Shown: piece after piece, positions 10,371-22,961 of the stretch
How the letters are laid out: each line of letters opens with the position of its first letter
Numbering within the stretch: the first letter of the stretch is position 1
Source: Bidens hawaiensis
Taxonomy: Eukaryota > Streptophyta > Magnoliopsida > Asterales > Asteraceae
DNA length: 64,000 nucleotides
Direction of reading: 5' to 3'
NCBI GenBank assembly: GCA_021521415.1
Contig: JAIQDT010002844.1
Span: forward strand, 224,979 to 288,978
The notes under the pieces: generated by a model
What the model was told of the DNA's origin: nothing
Database searches by the model: none
What the model saw: the letters and a program-made list of their open reading frames with translations, nothing else
Program-made: the position numbers and the translations under genes

Positions 10371-11835
10371 CATGGATACTGCCGCGACCATCGCCGCCTG
10401 GGAACCGATTTCGATTGACGGAAACTTACAATTCTCGGTTTCAAATTGTGGTAGAGAGTGAGAGTTATCTTGGTGGTGGTTGTCGGCCTCTCCCGTGACC
10501 CTCAATCGTCCAGATCTGCATCTCCGGTGACCCACATTAATCCTAAATCTAGGGTTTCAATTATGGAAAATAGATTTAGGATATTGATTTCTTTCATCCA
10601 TTGCTAAATTTCATCTGAAATTACGTTTCATCCATCTCCAGTGTCACCATTTTTGTTTTAATCTCCGGCCAAACCCACCATACTCGCTATGATTTCCATT
10701 TTGGTTCTTTATTTGATTGATTTATGTGAATAAACATATATGAACGAAGATTGACACTGGACAAAGTACACGGAAATGTGTTCTTGCTCGTCACCATCCA
10801 CCGCAAAGTGACCGGAGTTTCAGATGTGGATGTTGGAGATGCTCCTGAAATTTTTGTTGATTTTATCTTGTATCTTTACATTTTGTCCCCTGAATTTATC
10901 AACATGTTCATTAAAGGTATTAAATAATTGGATAAAATAATAAGTAAATACTAAAGGCCAAAATACACCTCCCTTAACGTTAAAAAGCTAACAGAGTTAA
11001 CGATTAGGACAATATTTGCAAATAAATGTAAAATCTCAAGGGTCAAGTTGCAAAAAAGAAAATATTTGGACGAGAATCGCATAATCTACCAAACCTCGAA
11101 GACATTTTTGGCATTTTTTAACGTTTTTAAAGTTGAAGTTGGTAAAATTTTCATGCTAATATTTAAAGTTTACATTTGTTTAATTATAATATATATTTAA
11201 TTAGTTTACTTGCATATGTTTACTTAACTTTTTAATGTTTTTTTAAAATTTTCAACTCCATAAGACTGTTAAGAAATATAACACAGTGTTACCCCATCTA
11301 CATTATTGCCAAATCGACCTGAACCGACCCAACACAACTCAATTTAACCCAATTTTTTTTAAGTATCTTGATTATCATCTTTATATTGTTTTCAAGTAAA
11401 TAAGACTTTAAAAAAATATAACACAGTGTTACCCTATCTACATTATTCCCAACCCGACCCGAGCCGACCCAACCCAACCCAACTCACTTTAACCCATTTT
11501 TTCAATAAAAAAACTAATTTCACTTTCATCAACAAATACAACCAAATTCAACCTAAATTTTCACTCTCGTTCACAACCCAATTCAAACCAACTTTTTGGT
11601 TATATAAATATAGTTTATAATTCTAAAATATGTAATTTTGTAGTTAACCACTATTACACCTATAAGAACTATTAACCTGTGAAAAATAACCCTAAAAAAT
11701 GTATAGGTGGGAAAATATAAATATAGGTCATTGAGAAGGTGACAACTGTCCCATTGTGGTTTCCTTTAGTATAGAGTGTAGATTTTATGACATACCCTTC
11801 TGTGCATATTTTTATTATTTTTGTTCGCATTTGCA
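10371..11835. other. Non-coding DNA with a local duplication
   Basis: Immediately right of the LTR there is a higher-GC block (10371-10560) that looks like the edge of a gene or another repeat, but no frame is convincing. A phrase of about 95 bp starting AAAATATAACACAGTGTTAC occurs twice, at about 11271 and 11407, each followed by a CGACCCAACC-rich tract. No gene supported. Confidence 0.5.
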
Positions 11836-12466
11836 GTGGAAATGTGTATAGCTGATGTAAACTCTTCTGCTTCCAAACGAAAAGAAAGACGATTAATTTT
11901 AGATGGGAAGCGATCTGGTTCAAGGGATTTAAACAAAAACGCATCACAAAATTCATCTTCAAGTATTTAAATTTCCCTTATAAGTATTATTTATATTTGA
12001 TTATTTATGTTATTTTTAAATATATAAAAAACTTACAATTATTTCAAAATATTATTTAGGAAAAATTTTGATCAAATTTAATTGGTAGCTATTTTTAGAA
12101 AAAACTATATCAAATTGTAATTTTGAAGTTTTATTAGAAAGCATGTTTTTCATGAAGTTATTATTTTAATAAAACCTATCACCATAATCAAACATTAACT
12201 TTGAGAGTTTATACTTAACTATTATTTTTGTCATTGTAATCAGGTCGTCTTATCAAATTTAACGTTAATGTTGCTGCAAACATGCCTAACACGTCGAGAT
12301 ATTCTTCTCGTGTTGTTAATGACATTGTAGAGCCATCAACAACCTTGTGTAAAAGGCCAAGAAAGTTAACAACTATTGCACCTATACGGATGTCTGATTT
12401 AAATGAACATGCTACAGTTGTTGGTGATCAGATGGTTGTAGATGTTTTTAAAGGGATATCATCAGG
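11836..12466 (+). pseudogene. Two exon-like segments of an unrecognised gene
   Basis: A segment near 11845-11965 reads as a Ser/Lys/Arg-rich peptide (starting ADVNSSASKRKERR). After an AT-rich gap, a second begins after an AG at about 12243 and reads through MPNTSRYSSRVVND to a donor-like TCAG|GTAATT at 12466. Both are polar and low in hydrophobic residues. The layout looks like two exons of a spliced gene or of the N-terminal part of a transposon protein. I recognise no domain and cannot link them to neighbouring features. Confidence 0.35.
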
Positions 12467-12497
12467 TAATTTTAATTTTATATCAATAAAAATAAGA

Positions 12498-12506
<9 letters not shown>

Positions 12507-12529
<23 letters not shown>

Positions 12530-12560
12530 CTAGTTTTAGAGCCCGTGTCACACACAGGAT
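12507..12560 (-). mobile_element. Helitron-like 3' terminus at an AT microsatellite
   Basis: On the minus strand a hairpin (CCTGTGT, loop GTG, ACACGGG; one mismatch) is followed by CTCTAAAA and a CTAG end, then T and an (AT)n run. Hairpin plus CTAG at an A/T junction is the established 3' signature of plant Helitrons. The body would extend rightward. I could not find the matching TC 5' end or a Rep/helicase frame, so it would be a non-autonomous or truncated copy. Confidence 0.5.
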
Positions 12561-14200
12561 AATTCAAATTATAAAATTCTAAGTAAAGCAAATAATTACG
12601 TAGCGTATATGAAAAAAAAATGTATTACATCTATACTTGTATCTATACAATGTGTACATAAATTGATTTTATTTGTATCACAAAATAATTTTTTTAAATG
12701 AACTTAATAAAAAAAATGCTCGTGCAAAAACGTACCCGAGAATATTTCTTTCTATTGAAAAATTCATTCTCGGTGCCATCTATGTATAATTGAAAGACTT
12801 TTGGTTATGAACCAATTTCGGAAATAAAGCTTCTCATATGATAGAAGTTCTAACCACTCGGTCTAAATACAAAAGGAGCATTACCTTTATTGATATATTT
12901 ATCAATTTACCACTCATTAAAGGAAAGTAGAACATTATATTGTAACAATGGATGTTCTTCAAGAGCTATGTTTTTCTGAGCTACACCATGAAAAAGATTC
13001 TGATAAGTTTCAGAGGGCTTCTAGACTTTGTCATAATGACAACATAAAAAATAACATGCTTCCCATACAACGTTTTGATCACCATTAAAGGAAAAATTAA
13101 TGTTAACATAAATATTTCAAAATTGATAAAAGGTAGAAGCATTAATAGGCATGGGGGTGGTATGTCGAAAGTGTTCGCAGTCTTTTCTTACATTTTAATA
13201 GTTGTGGGAAAAATAGTCAGTGTGCCAAATCCCGAACCTTTTGATTATTTTAAAAAATGCTCATAAAAATAAATTTGAAACCCGAATCATGTCTAAAATT
13301 CTAACTTTCATATTTTTGTCATTTCAAAGTCAACACTTTGAACCCATAACAAATTTGATGATAAATCTATTTTACATTTTCAAACTTTTAAAAATACTCA
13401 AAATTTTCATTTTTGACCCTTAACAAATTTTGACCTAAATGTAGTTAACTTGTACCAAATAATCTATTTACCAACTTTTGACCCATAATATCAAATTTAA
13501 GTTCCATAAAAAACCCGAAACAATTTTCATTTGAGAAACATGATTTGTTGTTGATTTTTGAAATACACCAAGTATTTTATTCGATATGGTTGTAACTTAT
13601 TTGGGTTGTGTAATCTATTTATTCATTTCAATTGGTTTGTAATAATAAGTAGATTAGATGCATTTCTTTTACTAGAGAAAAATGTGTTAAGATATATTTT
13701 TATAAAAGAAGATGCAAAGGAAGAGAGCCCAAATAAAATGGATGGAGACCACAACACGGGGGTGAACACTTGGAGCATTTGGATGCGGGATCAAGTGGGA
13801 GTTCACCGACACAAGCTCATGTCCTATTGAGAACCTTAGGAGAGACCTTTTGACATACTTGTCTTCGGTCAACAAGTGTAGTCAACATTAGGAGGCTATG
13901 GTTATGAACTTGTGATTGTGTATTTTATGCTTGTGTGGTTGATTTACTTTTGTATTGTGTTATTGCAATGTGGTTTGCTAACAACTTAAAATCAACTAGC
14001 ATAAAATTGGTTCCTTAGAAATCGTTAGATAATAAAAATTGGTTTTATTAAAGGCTAATGATTTCATAATAAAAATGGGTTTTATTAATAGGAACTTTGA
14101 AAATGGGTTTTTCAAATAAGTACCATACATTTGAATGCATGAAAATAAGAGGTAAATAAAAAGTTTACCAATCTAGAATTTTAAAAACTAAATAATCCCT
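12561..14200. other. AT-rich DNA between Helitron-like end and Copia-1
   Basis: No supportable gene. Repeated 'TTTGACCC' and 'AACTTT' phrases at 13300-13510 look like decayed transposon sequence. Somewhere in this interval the 5' part of Copia-1 should start, but no copy of its LTR (TGTTGG...CCAACA) and no tRNA-Met primer site is visible. Confidence 0.45.
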
Positions 14201-14701
14201 TTTATAAAATAAGTTGAACACCATCCTCTTATACGACACTCGAATCACTTGGGAACTCGGTGTGGGATAAAGGTCACTTAACCGCATTAGAGGAAACTTG
14301 TGAGTTGAGGTGGGTTTGCCATATTTGTGGGATAAAGGTCACCTAACCACTTGTATGTGTAAATTCACACGTGCGTGTAAGTAGGACGACTTAAATTGGA
14401 AACCATGTGAATAGGGTCACCGAAGCATGGCGTACAATGGTGTTGACGGGATTAAACATGTCGACTAAGCATGAGATGCTTAACCAATCCCATAAAACTA
14501 GAAGTTGCAAAGGGTTGCAATCGTCAAACGTTGACTACCTTGTTAATTTAAATAGTGGGATAAAGGTCACCTAACTACTATTTGAATGTAACGTTGGGTT
14601 CTAGATTTTAATCATTAAATGTCTTTGAGACATAAAGGGTATTAACGATTAAAATTAATTGATATCAAAAATACTAAAATTGAGCTTTGTTATATTTGTA
14701 G

Positions 14702-17700
14702 ATGGCCGCAATCAACAATCCACCTAACGTTATTATTCCCCCGTTAATAACCTATCACTAAGATCCATTCTCGATAAGGATCGTCTAAACTATACCAACT
14801 TTATGGATTGGTATCAAAACTTGAGAATTGTTCTCAAGCAAGAAAAGAAATACTATGTATTAGAAGATCCAATTCCCGATGAACCTAGCATTGACGATGC
14901 CGAAGACCATAACAATTGGGTTAAGCACAATGAGGATTCGATGCAAGTTTCTTGCCTCATGTTAGGAACTATGATTCCCGAGATTCAAAAGGATTTTGAA
15001 CTTCATGGGGCATACGACATGATCACCCAACTTAAGGAAATGTTCCTTACACAAGCTAGGGTGGAATGCTTCGAAACGGTTCGAGCGCTTCATGCATGTC
15101 GTATGGAAGAAACCCAATCGGTCTCATCTTATGTACTTAAGATGAAAAGCAATATTGATCGTCTCGAGCGCCTTAATTGTCGCATCTCAAACGAGTTAGC
15201 CACGGATTTGATCCTAAATGGCCTAACTAAAAGGTTTGAGACATTTGTTATGAATTATAACATGAATGGATGGGACAAAAGCATTGGTGAGTTTCATGCA
15301 ATGCTTAAGATGGGCGAGATGGGAATGGGTAAAAAGGTTTTACCCGTTCTCATGATCAATGAGGGAGGCAACAAGAATAGGCATCACCCGGAACCCAAGG
15401 CAAAGGTTGCCAAAAGTAAGGGACAAGTCAAGGGCAAGTTCAAGGGAAAGGCGAAAGTGGAACCACCCAAACCGAAGAAGCTAAAGGTTAGCTTGGAGGA
15501 TCCCGTGCTTTGGATGTGGGGAGATTGGGCATTGGATGAGGAATTGTCCAACCCGTCTCAAAGAGTTGAAAGCTAAGAGGGATGCGGGGCAATCCTCGGG
15601 TACAACTTTCATGATTCATATTGATTTTAATCTTATTTCCTCTAACACATGGGTATTGGATACCGGATATGGAACTCATATTTGTAATTCATTGCAGGGG
15701 TTCAAGGGAAATGAATGATTCAAGAAAGGAGATATTAGTCTCTTCATGGGCAACGGAGCAAAGGTTGTTGTCGAAGCCCAAGGAGACTATACATTGAAGC
15801 TTCCAAATGGTTTGGAAGTTGTTTTGAAAGATGTTTTGTGTGCTCCTAATTTAACTAGGAACATTATCTCTGTTTCTTTGTTAAGACAATATGGTTATGA
15901 TTTCAAGTTTATGGACAATGGTATTTGTGTTTTCATGAATGATGTCTTTTATTTTAAAGCAATGCCGTCTAATGGCATTTATGAATTAGTTCATGATAAC
16001 ACATCCTTTGATAACATGTTGTACTAATCAAGCACCACGAAACTCAAAATGGATTTGAGTAAGACTTATCTTTGGCATTGTCGCCTTGGTCACATAAACA
16101 AAGACCGCATACATACACTTCAAAAGAATGGTCTTTTGAAATCAAGTGAAGATGATTCATTTGATAAGTGTGAGTCTTGTTTACTTGGGAAGATGATCGA
16201 GGACCCCTTTAGTGGGGCAAACGAAGGGGAAAAAGACTTATTGGGTATCATACATTCGGATGTATGTGGTCCTTTTAAGACAATGTCAAGGAATGGTGAA
16301 AGATACTTCATTACTTTTATCGATGATTATAGTCGTTATGGGTATGTGTACTTGTTAAGACACAAAGATGAAGCCTTTGAAATGTTCAAAGTCTTCCAAA
16401 ATGAAGTACAAAATCAACTCGATAAAACCATAAAAGTACTTCATTCGGATAGAGGAGGTGAATACCTAAGTGATGCTTTCCGAGATCATCTTAGAAATTG
16501 TGGGATCATCTCACAACTTACTCCACCTGGAACACCACAACATAATGGTGTGTCCGAAAGGAGGAATCGAACTCTATTGGATTTGGTTCGATCTATGATG
16601 GCTAGAAGCACATTACCTCTATCATTTTGGGGTTTGGCTTTGCTCTCTGCGGCCCGTATTCTAAATATGGCCCCAACCAAGAAAGTGGACAAAACACCTT
16701 ATGAAATATGGAATGGAAGGGTTCCATCATTATAATATTTAAAGGTTTGGGGTTGTGAGGCTTATGTCAAGAACAATACCCAAAACAAACTTGAAAGTCG
16801 ATCCACTAAGTGTATATTTGTAGGATATCCCAAAGACTCTATGGGATATTATTTCTACAACCCAAATGGGCAAAAGGTGTTCGTTGCTCGAAAGGCCGAG
16901 TTCTTGGAAACTAAGTTCCTTATGAAAGGTACTAGTAGAACGGTGCAACTCGAGGAGGATCGAGAACCACAAGCTGATACACGTTTGGTTGACACTAGCA
17001 ATCAACAAGAGGATGTTGATAATGATCAAATGGTTGTTCAAGACACGCAAAACGTTCGCAAATCCGGTAGGATTAGTTGTCCACCCGAAAGATATGGATT
17101 TTTCATGGATGGATGCTATGTGGTAGATTCGGATAAACCCACTACATACCGTGATGCAATGTCACAATCCGATTGTGACAAATGGCTTGAAGCCATGAAC
17201 GTTGAGATGCAATCCATGCATGACAACCAAGTATGGGATTTGGTTGTACCACCTCTTAATTCCAAACTGGTTGGAAGTAAGTGGGTTTTCAAGAAGAAAA
17301 CCGATATGCATGGAAACTTGGATACTTATAAAGCAAGACTTGTAGCAAAAGGTTTCACTCAAACTCAAGGGGTTGATTATGATGAAACTTTTTCTCCCGT
17401 AGCAATGCTAAAGTCTATTAGGATATTGTTTGCCATAGCCGCACATTATGACTATGAGATATGGCAAATGGATGTCAAAACCGCTTTCCTAAATGGGCAT
17501 CTTGAGGAAGATGTCTATATGGTACAACCCGAAGGTTTTGTCGATCCACAACATCCTAACAAAGTATGCAAGTTAAAGAAATCAATCTATGGATTGAAAC
17601 AAGCATCTAGAAGTTGGAATCACCGTTTTGATGAAAAAGTTAAGATATTTGGGTTCATCAAAAATGGTGATGAAGCTTGTGTGTATAAGAAAGCTAGTGG

Positions 17701-18718
17701 GAGCATCATTACCTTCTTAGTATTGTATGTTGATGACATACTACTATTTAGGAATGACATTCCGACCTTGGAGGGTGTAAAAGCATGGCTTGGAAGTTGT
17801 TTTTTTATCAAGGATCTTGGTGAAGCCGCCTATATTTTGGGAATAAAGATCTATAGGGATAGATCAAGGTGGTTGATAGGTTTAAACCAAAGTGCATACA
17901 TTGACAAAATCTTGAAGAGGTTCAAGATGGAGAACTCTAAGAAAGGTTTGGTACCTATTCAAAGAGGAACGATATTGAGTAGGTCTGAATGTCCAAGCTC
18001 AAAGGATGAGCAAGAGAAAATGAATGAAATCCCATACGCATCGGCTATTGGATCTATCATGTATGCAATGGTATGCACTAGACCGGATGTGTCATGCGCT
18101 TTAAGCATGACAAGTAGATTACAACATAATCCGGGAAGTAGCCATTGGATGGCGGTCAAGAGTATATTGAAATACCTTAGAAGGACTAAGGATATGTTTC
18201 TAATATACGGTTTGGGTGAGGAGGAACTCGTTGTAAAGGGTTACACAGATGCGAGTTTCCAAACCGATCGAGATGATTCTAGATCACAATCGGGATATGT
18301 TTTCGTTATGAATGGTGGGGCAATCTCTTGGAAGAGCTCAAAGCAAGCCGTGGTAGCTTTATCCACCACGGAATCGGAATACATCGCCGCCTCATTGGCA
18401 GCTCAAGAAGCTATGTGGATTAGAAAATTCATTGCCGACCTAGGGGTAGTCCGTACCATTCAGGACCCTCTAGAGATCTTTTGTGACAATGAAGGTGCGA
18501 TTGCTCAAATCATGAAACCTCGTGCACATCAAAAGACAAGGCACATTGAGCGGAGGTTCAACTACATAAGGGATGAACTTGAAAAGGGAAAGATATGTAT
18601 TCGCAAAGTTCACACTAATCGAAACGTTGCGGATCCACTCATGAAGCTCCTTGAAAGGCCAAAGCATGAGGGTCATACATATGCCTTAGGACTTCGATAT
18701 TCTAGTGATTGGATATGA
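14702..18718 (+). pseudogene. gag-pol: Copia-1 gag-pol, multiply frameshifted
   Basis: An ATG at 14702 opens gag, but the frame is lost at about 14743-14752. Gag then continues (about 14752-15500) in the frame containing the first Met residues at 14803. A second shift at about 15495-15505 moves the zinc knuckle (CFGCGEIGHWMRNC, a C-X2-C-X4-H-X4-C) and the protease N-terminus (LDTGYGTH) to another frame. A third shift near 15715 leads into the long pol frame. Pol has the HHCC zinc finger, the integrase core (HSD, FIDDYS, GTPQHNGVSERRN), RT with YVDD, and RNase H with the TDASF and ALSTTESEY motifs. Stops interrupt pol at 16025-16027 and 16733-16735. Stop at 18718. Copies of this kind are dead unless complemented. 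Confidence 0.9.
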
Positions 18719-19478
18719 TCGAATTTTGTTGTTAATTTAACTCATTCATATGATTATGGTTTATGATTATGACATTTTGAGTTATGTTCCATTTTTGCAT
18801 GTTTAAATCCGTGAATAAGTTACTTATTCTAAATGTCCGTAGTCGCTCATATTTGTGGGAACAAATATGAAGGTAAGACTATTATGAACTTGGATTGGTG
18901 GATATTCATGGAATATGAATATAAAGCAAGGGTTGCTGCCAAGGTTCATAGATATTTATGGGTTATAAATATTGGACTGATCCGCTCTCAAATATTACTA
19001 CATGAAATCCTTGTGATTGATCATAAGTAAATTTGAGTAAAGGCGAATATCATAGTATCCTCCGACCTGAGATACATATTGGGTCTTGATATTCACCAAG
19101 TATTATACTTTGACTTAGTTCTTCGCTATTCTGAAACATGTCAGTACATAAGGCTAAGATAAGGTCTGGTACAAGGTGATTGTGAGAGACGTATGTAATC
19201 AAGAAAGGATTTGTCCCTCTTATTTGTTGAGAGTGAGATGTCTAAGGCCTGAAAAGTTAAATCAACAGAGAATGATCACTCTGTGTATCAGGATTTGACA
19301 TGACATCTGTGGCAAAAGGATAAATGATAGATGTACCTAAATCATTTCAAGTATGGGACTTGAATGGGATGATGTTATTGAATGGCACTTCGTCATGCGT
19401 ATTAGGGGTAGTAAACCGTAGTTAGGCGGTATTTGCTGCTTGCATCAATCTTCTATGTATCTTGTGCAAGTGGGAGAT
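18719..19478 (+). other. Copia-1 3' untranslated region and polypurine tract
   Basis: It is non-coding and matches the other Copia-1 family copy at 61547-62327 (reverse complement). It ends in AAGTGGGAGAT immediately before the LTR, the expected polypurine primer for plus-strand DNA synthesis. Confidence 0.75.
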
Positions 19479-20038
19479 TGTTGGACTCATTATTCTCAAG
19501 ACACATATTTTTATAGATGTGGCTAGTACGTCATGATCCAAGTCGGGTCATACCCAATAACAAGCTAGACAAACACCAATAATATTTGTTTATATATGAT
19601 ATGATCATTACAAATAAATATTAACACCTGAGTTATTTGGAAAGGGGTTTCCAAATAAAATGTACTTGTGAAATAAATCATATGGGTGATTTATACTTTG
19701 TGAAAAAGCATTCCATATTGTTATTTAAAATGGTTAAGTAACAATATATTAAGCATGTTACCTATAATGTGTCATTGTGTATAACACAATATAATTGTGT
19801 ATGACACAATATATGTGTGTATAACACAAAGTGTTGTGTATAACACAATTCAAGTTATGGCACAATACAACTTATTTTACACAATGGTATTTGTGGAAAG
19901 TTAACAAATAATAAAAACAAGAAAGGAAAGAAGAGGGCCCCCCCCCCCTCTCTCTCTCTCTTTCTCTTCATTATTTTATTATTATTTTTGAGATAGTGGA
20001 GACATGAATAACTTCTTATTGGTTCCTTGGGGTGGTGC
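19479..20038 (+). repeat. Copia-1 3' LTR, left part
   Basis: It starts TGTTGGACTC. Between 19771 and 19865 it holds several near-palindromic units of the type TGTGTATAACACAATATA that are absent or much reduced in the other copy (60582-61546), so this LTR is about 80 bp longer. A C run and a CT run follow at 19938-19965. The family-X LTR interrupts at 20038 with target duplication GGTGC. Confidence 0.85.
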
Positions 20039-21245
20039 TGTAACACCTCGGTTAAAGAGGAAACGCCTGAGTATGACGTACAGATTGCTCAAACACACGT
20101 GACACTATTAGGTGACCATAATAACTTTATTTCATTTAAATATTCACGTAACACAAGTTTATCAAATGTGACATTCATGACAAAACGAGGTACACTATAT
20201 TCATTACGTAACAAGTAAACGATAAATCGGTTAATTCGTAGTGCTTAAACGAGTAACCGACCGATACTAAATATGACCCGTATACATACTGAGGGGTCAT
20301 ATACGAGTTATATATATATATTATAGAGGCTAACATGTTGATATTTAGGCCCCGGTACGTTTAAAACTCTTTAAACGAAAAAGGTTTCGTTTATCGATAC
20401 GCTATAAGCTTAAACGCAATCGTTAATGTCAAAACAAGCATTGTAGCATCCGTTAAGCCGAAAAAGATTTATAAAACACTTATATGACATGTTCTAAGCA
20501 ATCCGTGAAAATATTTTGGAATTTTACAACGAGTCAGTACGTTTTTCTTATTTTACAAAAATAAGCTGAAAAACACTCGTTTTCACGCTATTTCTCACAC
20601 CCGAATTAATTTTCTTGCGAAAAACCGGACCCGAACTAAACTTGAAGTGGGCTTTTCATGTTTGGGCTGGTATAATCAGGTTAATGGGCCAAAACAGCCC
20701 ATTGAGGGGTTTCCCAAAGTTCCGATCGCTAGCCCCACCATATACCACACAATTGTTTTTTTTACATAACTTAAACCTTAAGTCATTTTCATTCATTTTA
20801 ACATACAAACCATTTTCAAGTCCAGCAGCTCAAAACCTCTGTTCTCTCAACTTCCTTTCAAACCCTAAGGTAAGATCCAATTCTATCAAGTTTTAACAAA
20901 GTTTGATGCATATGATTAACATATAAACATGTTTTAATTAGTTTTAAACATGTTTAACCATCCAAAAACCCTAAAAATCAAGTAAAATTATGTTTTGATG
21001 TTAAACATGTTTACAAACCAGGAACATATACTTTTTTGGTCAAAAACGCGGATTAGAACATGAATACAACGTTTTTACGGTTAGAAAGTTCGGTTTGAAC
21101 CCAAAACCGAAACCCTAATTATCAAGGCTGTTACATGGATGATTTATGCTTGGTTTGATGTTATATGATATGTAGATATACTGAGTTTGCAACCCGAGAC
21201 CCGGAAAGTCGTTTAAGCTAGCAAAATTCATCGAAAACCGACAAG

Positions 21246-21324
21246 GTAAACCCGTAATACTCGTTTAGGGGCTGTTTAGTATTAGGTTGTGACGTGCTTG
21301 TTGTTAGCTTGTGAAAATTTGCAG
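21246..21324 (+). other. 79-bp intron-like interval followed by conserved hairpin
   Basis: The donor ACAAG|GTAAAC and acceptor TTTGCAG|GGACAT bracket 79 bp. In the solo LTR at 50110-53069 the corresponding interval (51175-51253) is also 79 bp, despite divergence elsewhere. The acceptor overlaps a 7-bp stem, CAGGGAC pairing with GTCCCTG about 20 bases later, kept in both LTRs. The repeat copy in the 3' LTR is at about 30569-30647. Confidence 0.45.
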
Positions 21325-22435
21325 GGACATTAGGGATCATATAAATGAGTCCCTGTTCAAATTTGGTAATTTTTCGATAAACGGAGAATATTTGGTGAAT
21401 TTATTCCCGTTTATGAGCGTTTATTTGGGAAAAATAGCTAAACATATTGAAAAATTATGAAACTTGATTTGGAGTTTGATATGGGATGGTAAGATCACTG
21501 GTAAAGTTTGGGAATCATTGGAAATGCCTAAGTATGGTTTGTGCAATCATGGTTTAACCGAGTTTTAACAGCCGAAAAACGCACAAAAAGGCATTTTGTC
21601 AAAAGAGTTAGGTTCTGGAAATTTTGCAGGGGCTATGTAATCACATTAAGGCCATTGGTAAAAATTATCGGATTTTTCGGAAGTCGTTTGATATAAACGG
21701 GCCATTTATTACACGATTATAACCTATTAAATGAATTTTTATAAATAAATAATTAATCATAAAATTTCTGGAAATATTTTTATAAAATTCTCCATGTCTT
21801 AATGTATTTTTACAAAAATTTACATAATTTATATATAATTACATATTTAGTTATGATTTATCAAAGATTTAAATTATAATTGTTTTAACGAAACCGGCAG
21901 TTTTGTATTTAACGGACTGACTGGTATGTCAAAATATCGAAAGTGGTCAAATATCATATTTTTGAATGATATTAATAAAAACAAACTTTTTACGAAAATT
22001 CCGGACAATTTGGGTGGATTGTGCGCGTTTTGTATAATCAAACCCGTGTGAAAACGGAAACGAGCCCTGCAATCAAACCAGACACCGAAACTTTAAAATT
22101 CTTTCATAAATCAAATCATTTTATCAATCAATATATTTACTTAAGTTTTATGTGATCTTACCTAATCCCGAAACGTATAAACGATCAACTGAGCTAGGCT
22201 CGGAAAACGGTGAAACTGAGCCAAATCCAGTTTTAAACATTTCATAGTATACAACGTCACAATCTAAGACTATGGTCATGTTCTGGGCCTAACAGCTATA
22301 CCCAGATTATCTATACAGCCCGACTTAGCTTGAACACTGTACTAGTAATAACGATACGATACCGTTTATAGGAATCAGGCTATAAACGAGACATCTGACT
22401 AATTGATACGTGATTTCTGTGCGAACTACGATAAG

Positions 22436-22961
22436 GTGAGTTTCACGACCCCCACTTTCTAAACTGTTTTACGAACTTTTGGGGTGAAAAGCATGTTTAC
22501 ATAAACTGTTATACTTGAAAACGTGTGATGATGTGGATTATCTAAGTACTAACACTTGACAAGTCCCCACAAACACAAGTGATTAACTTCGTGCCGGTGG
22601 CGTGTGGATAGTACTATCGGTTTGACAAACCCAACTGTGACAGAGCCGGTGGGGTAAGCCGGAACATATGTAAAACCAGTTGCACATTGTCATTATATTT
22701 ACATACTGCTATGTGGTGTTAGACATAGTACATACATGGGGCAAATTGGCTGTTAAATGCCAACAGGAGTGCATGGGCAGGAGAGGCCATGCAGTGTAGC
22801 TCGTTTCGGTTTCACTTGTGGCTTAGTATAATGCATCATACACAGACATTTATACATACACACTGTAAACTTTACGAACTCGTGTACTGATTTCATTGAT
22901 ACTCGTGAAACTTGAAACTCACCAACTAGACGTAGTTGACCCGTTTTAACATGCTTTTCAG
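22436..22961 (+). other. 526-bp intron-like cassette in chromovirus LTR
   Basis: Donor GATAAG|GTGAGTTTC, acceptor ATGCTTTTCAG|GTA, preceded by AACTCACCAACTAG and GTAGTTGACC. The 3' LTR copy is at 31757-32282. Equivalent intervals occur in four other LTR families of this window. Confidence 0.5.

Noticed and set aside
18833..19030. Short frame after Copia-1 pol (and its counterpart near 62 kb) as an extra copia gene
   Set aside because: It is inside the 3' untranslated region, is only 65 codons, and is not kept open in the second copy.
20615..20896. 93-codon frame present in both chromovirus LTRs (20615, 29936)
   Set aside because: Identity between LTRs explains its conservation. It starts upstream of the presumed leader, has no domain, and ends at a splice-like donor.
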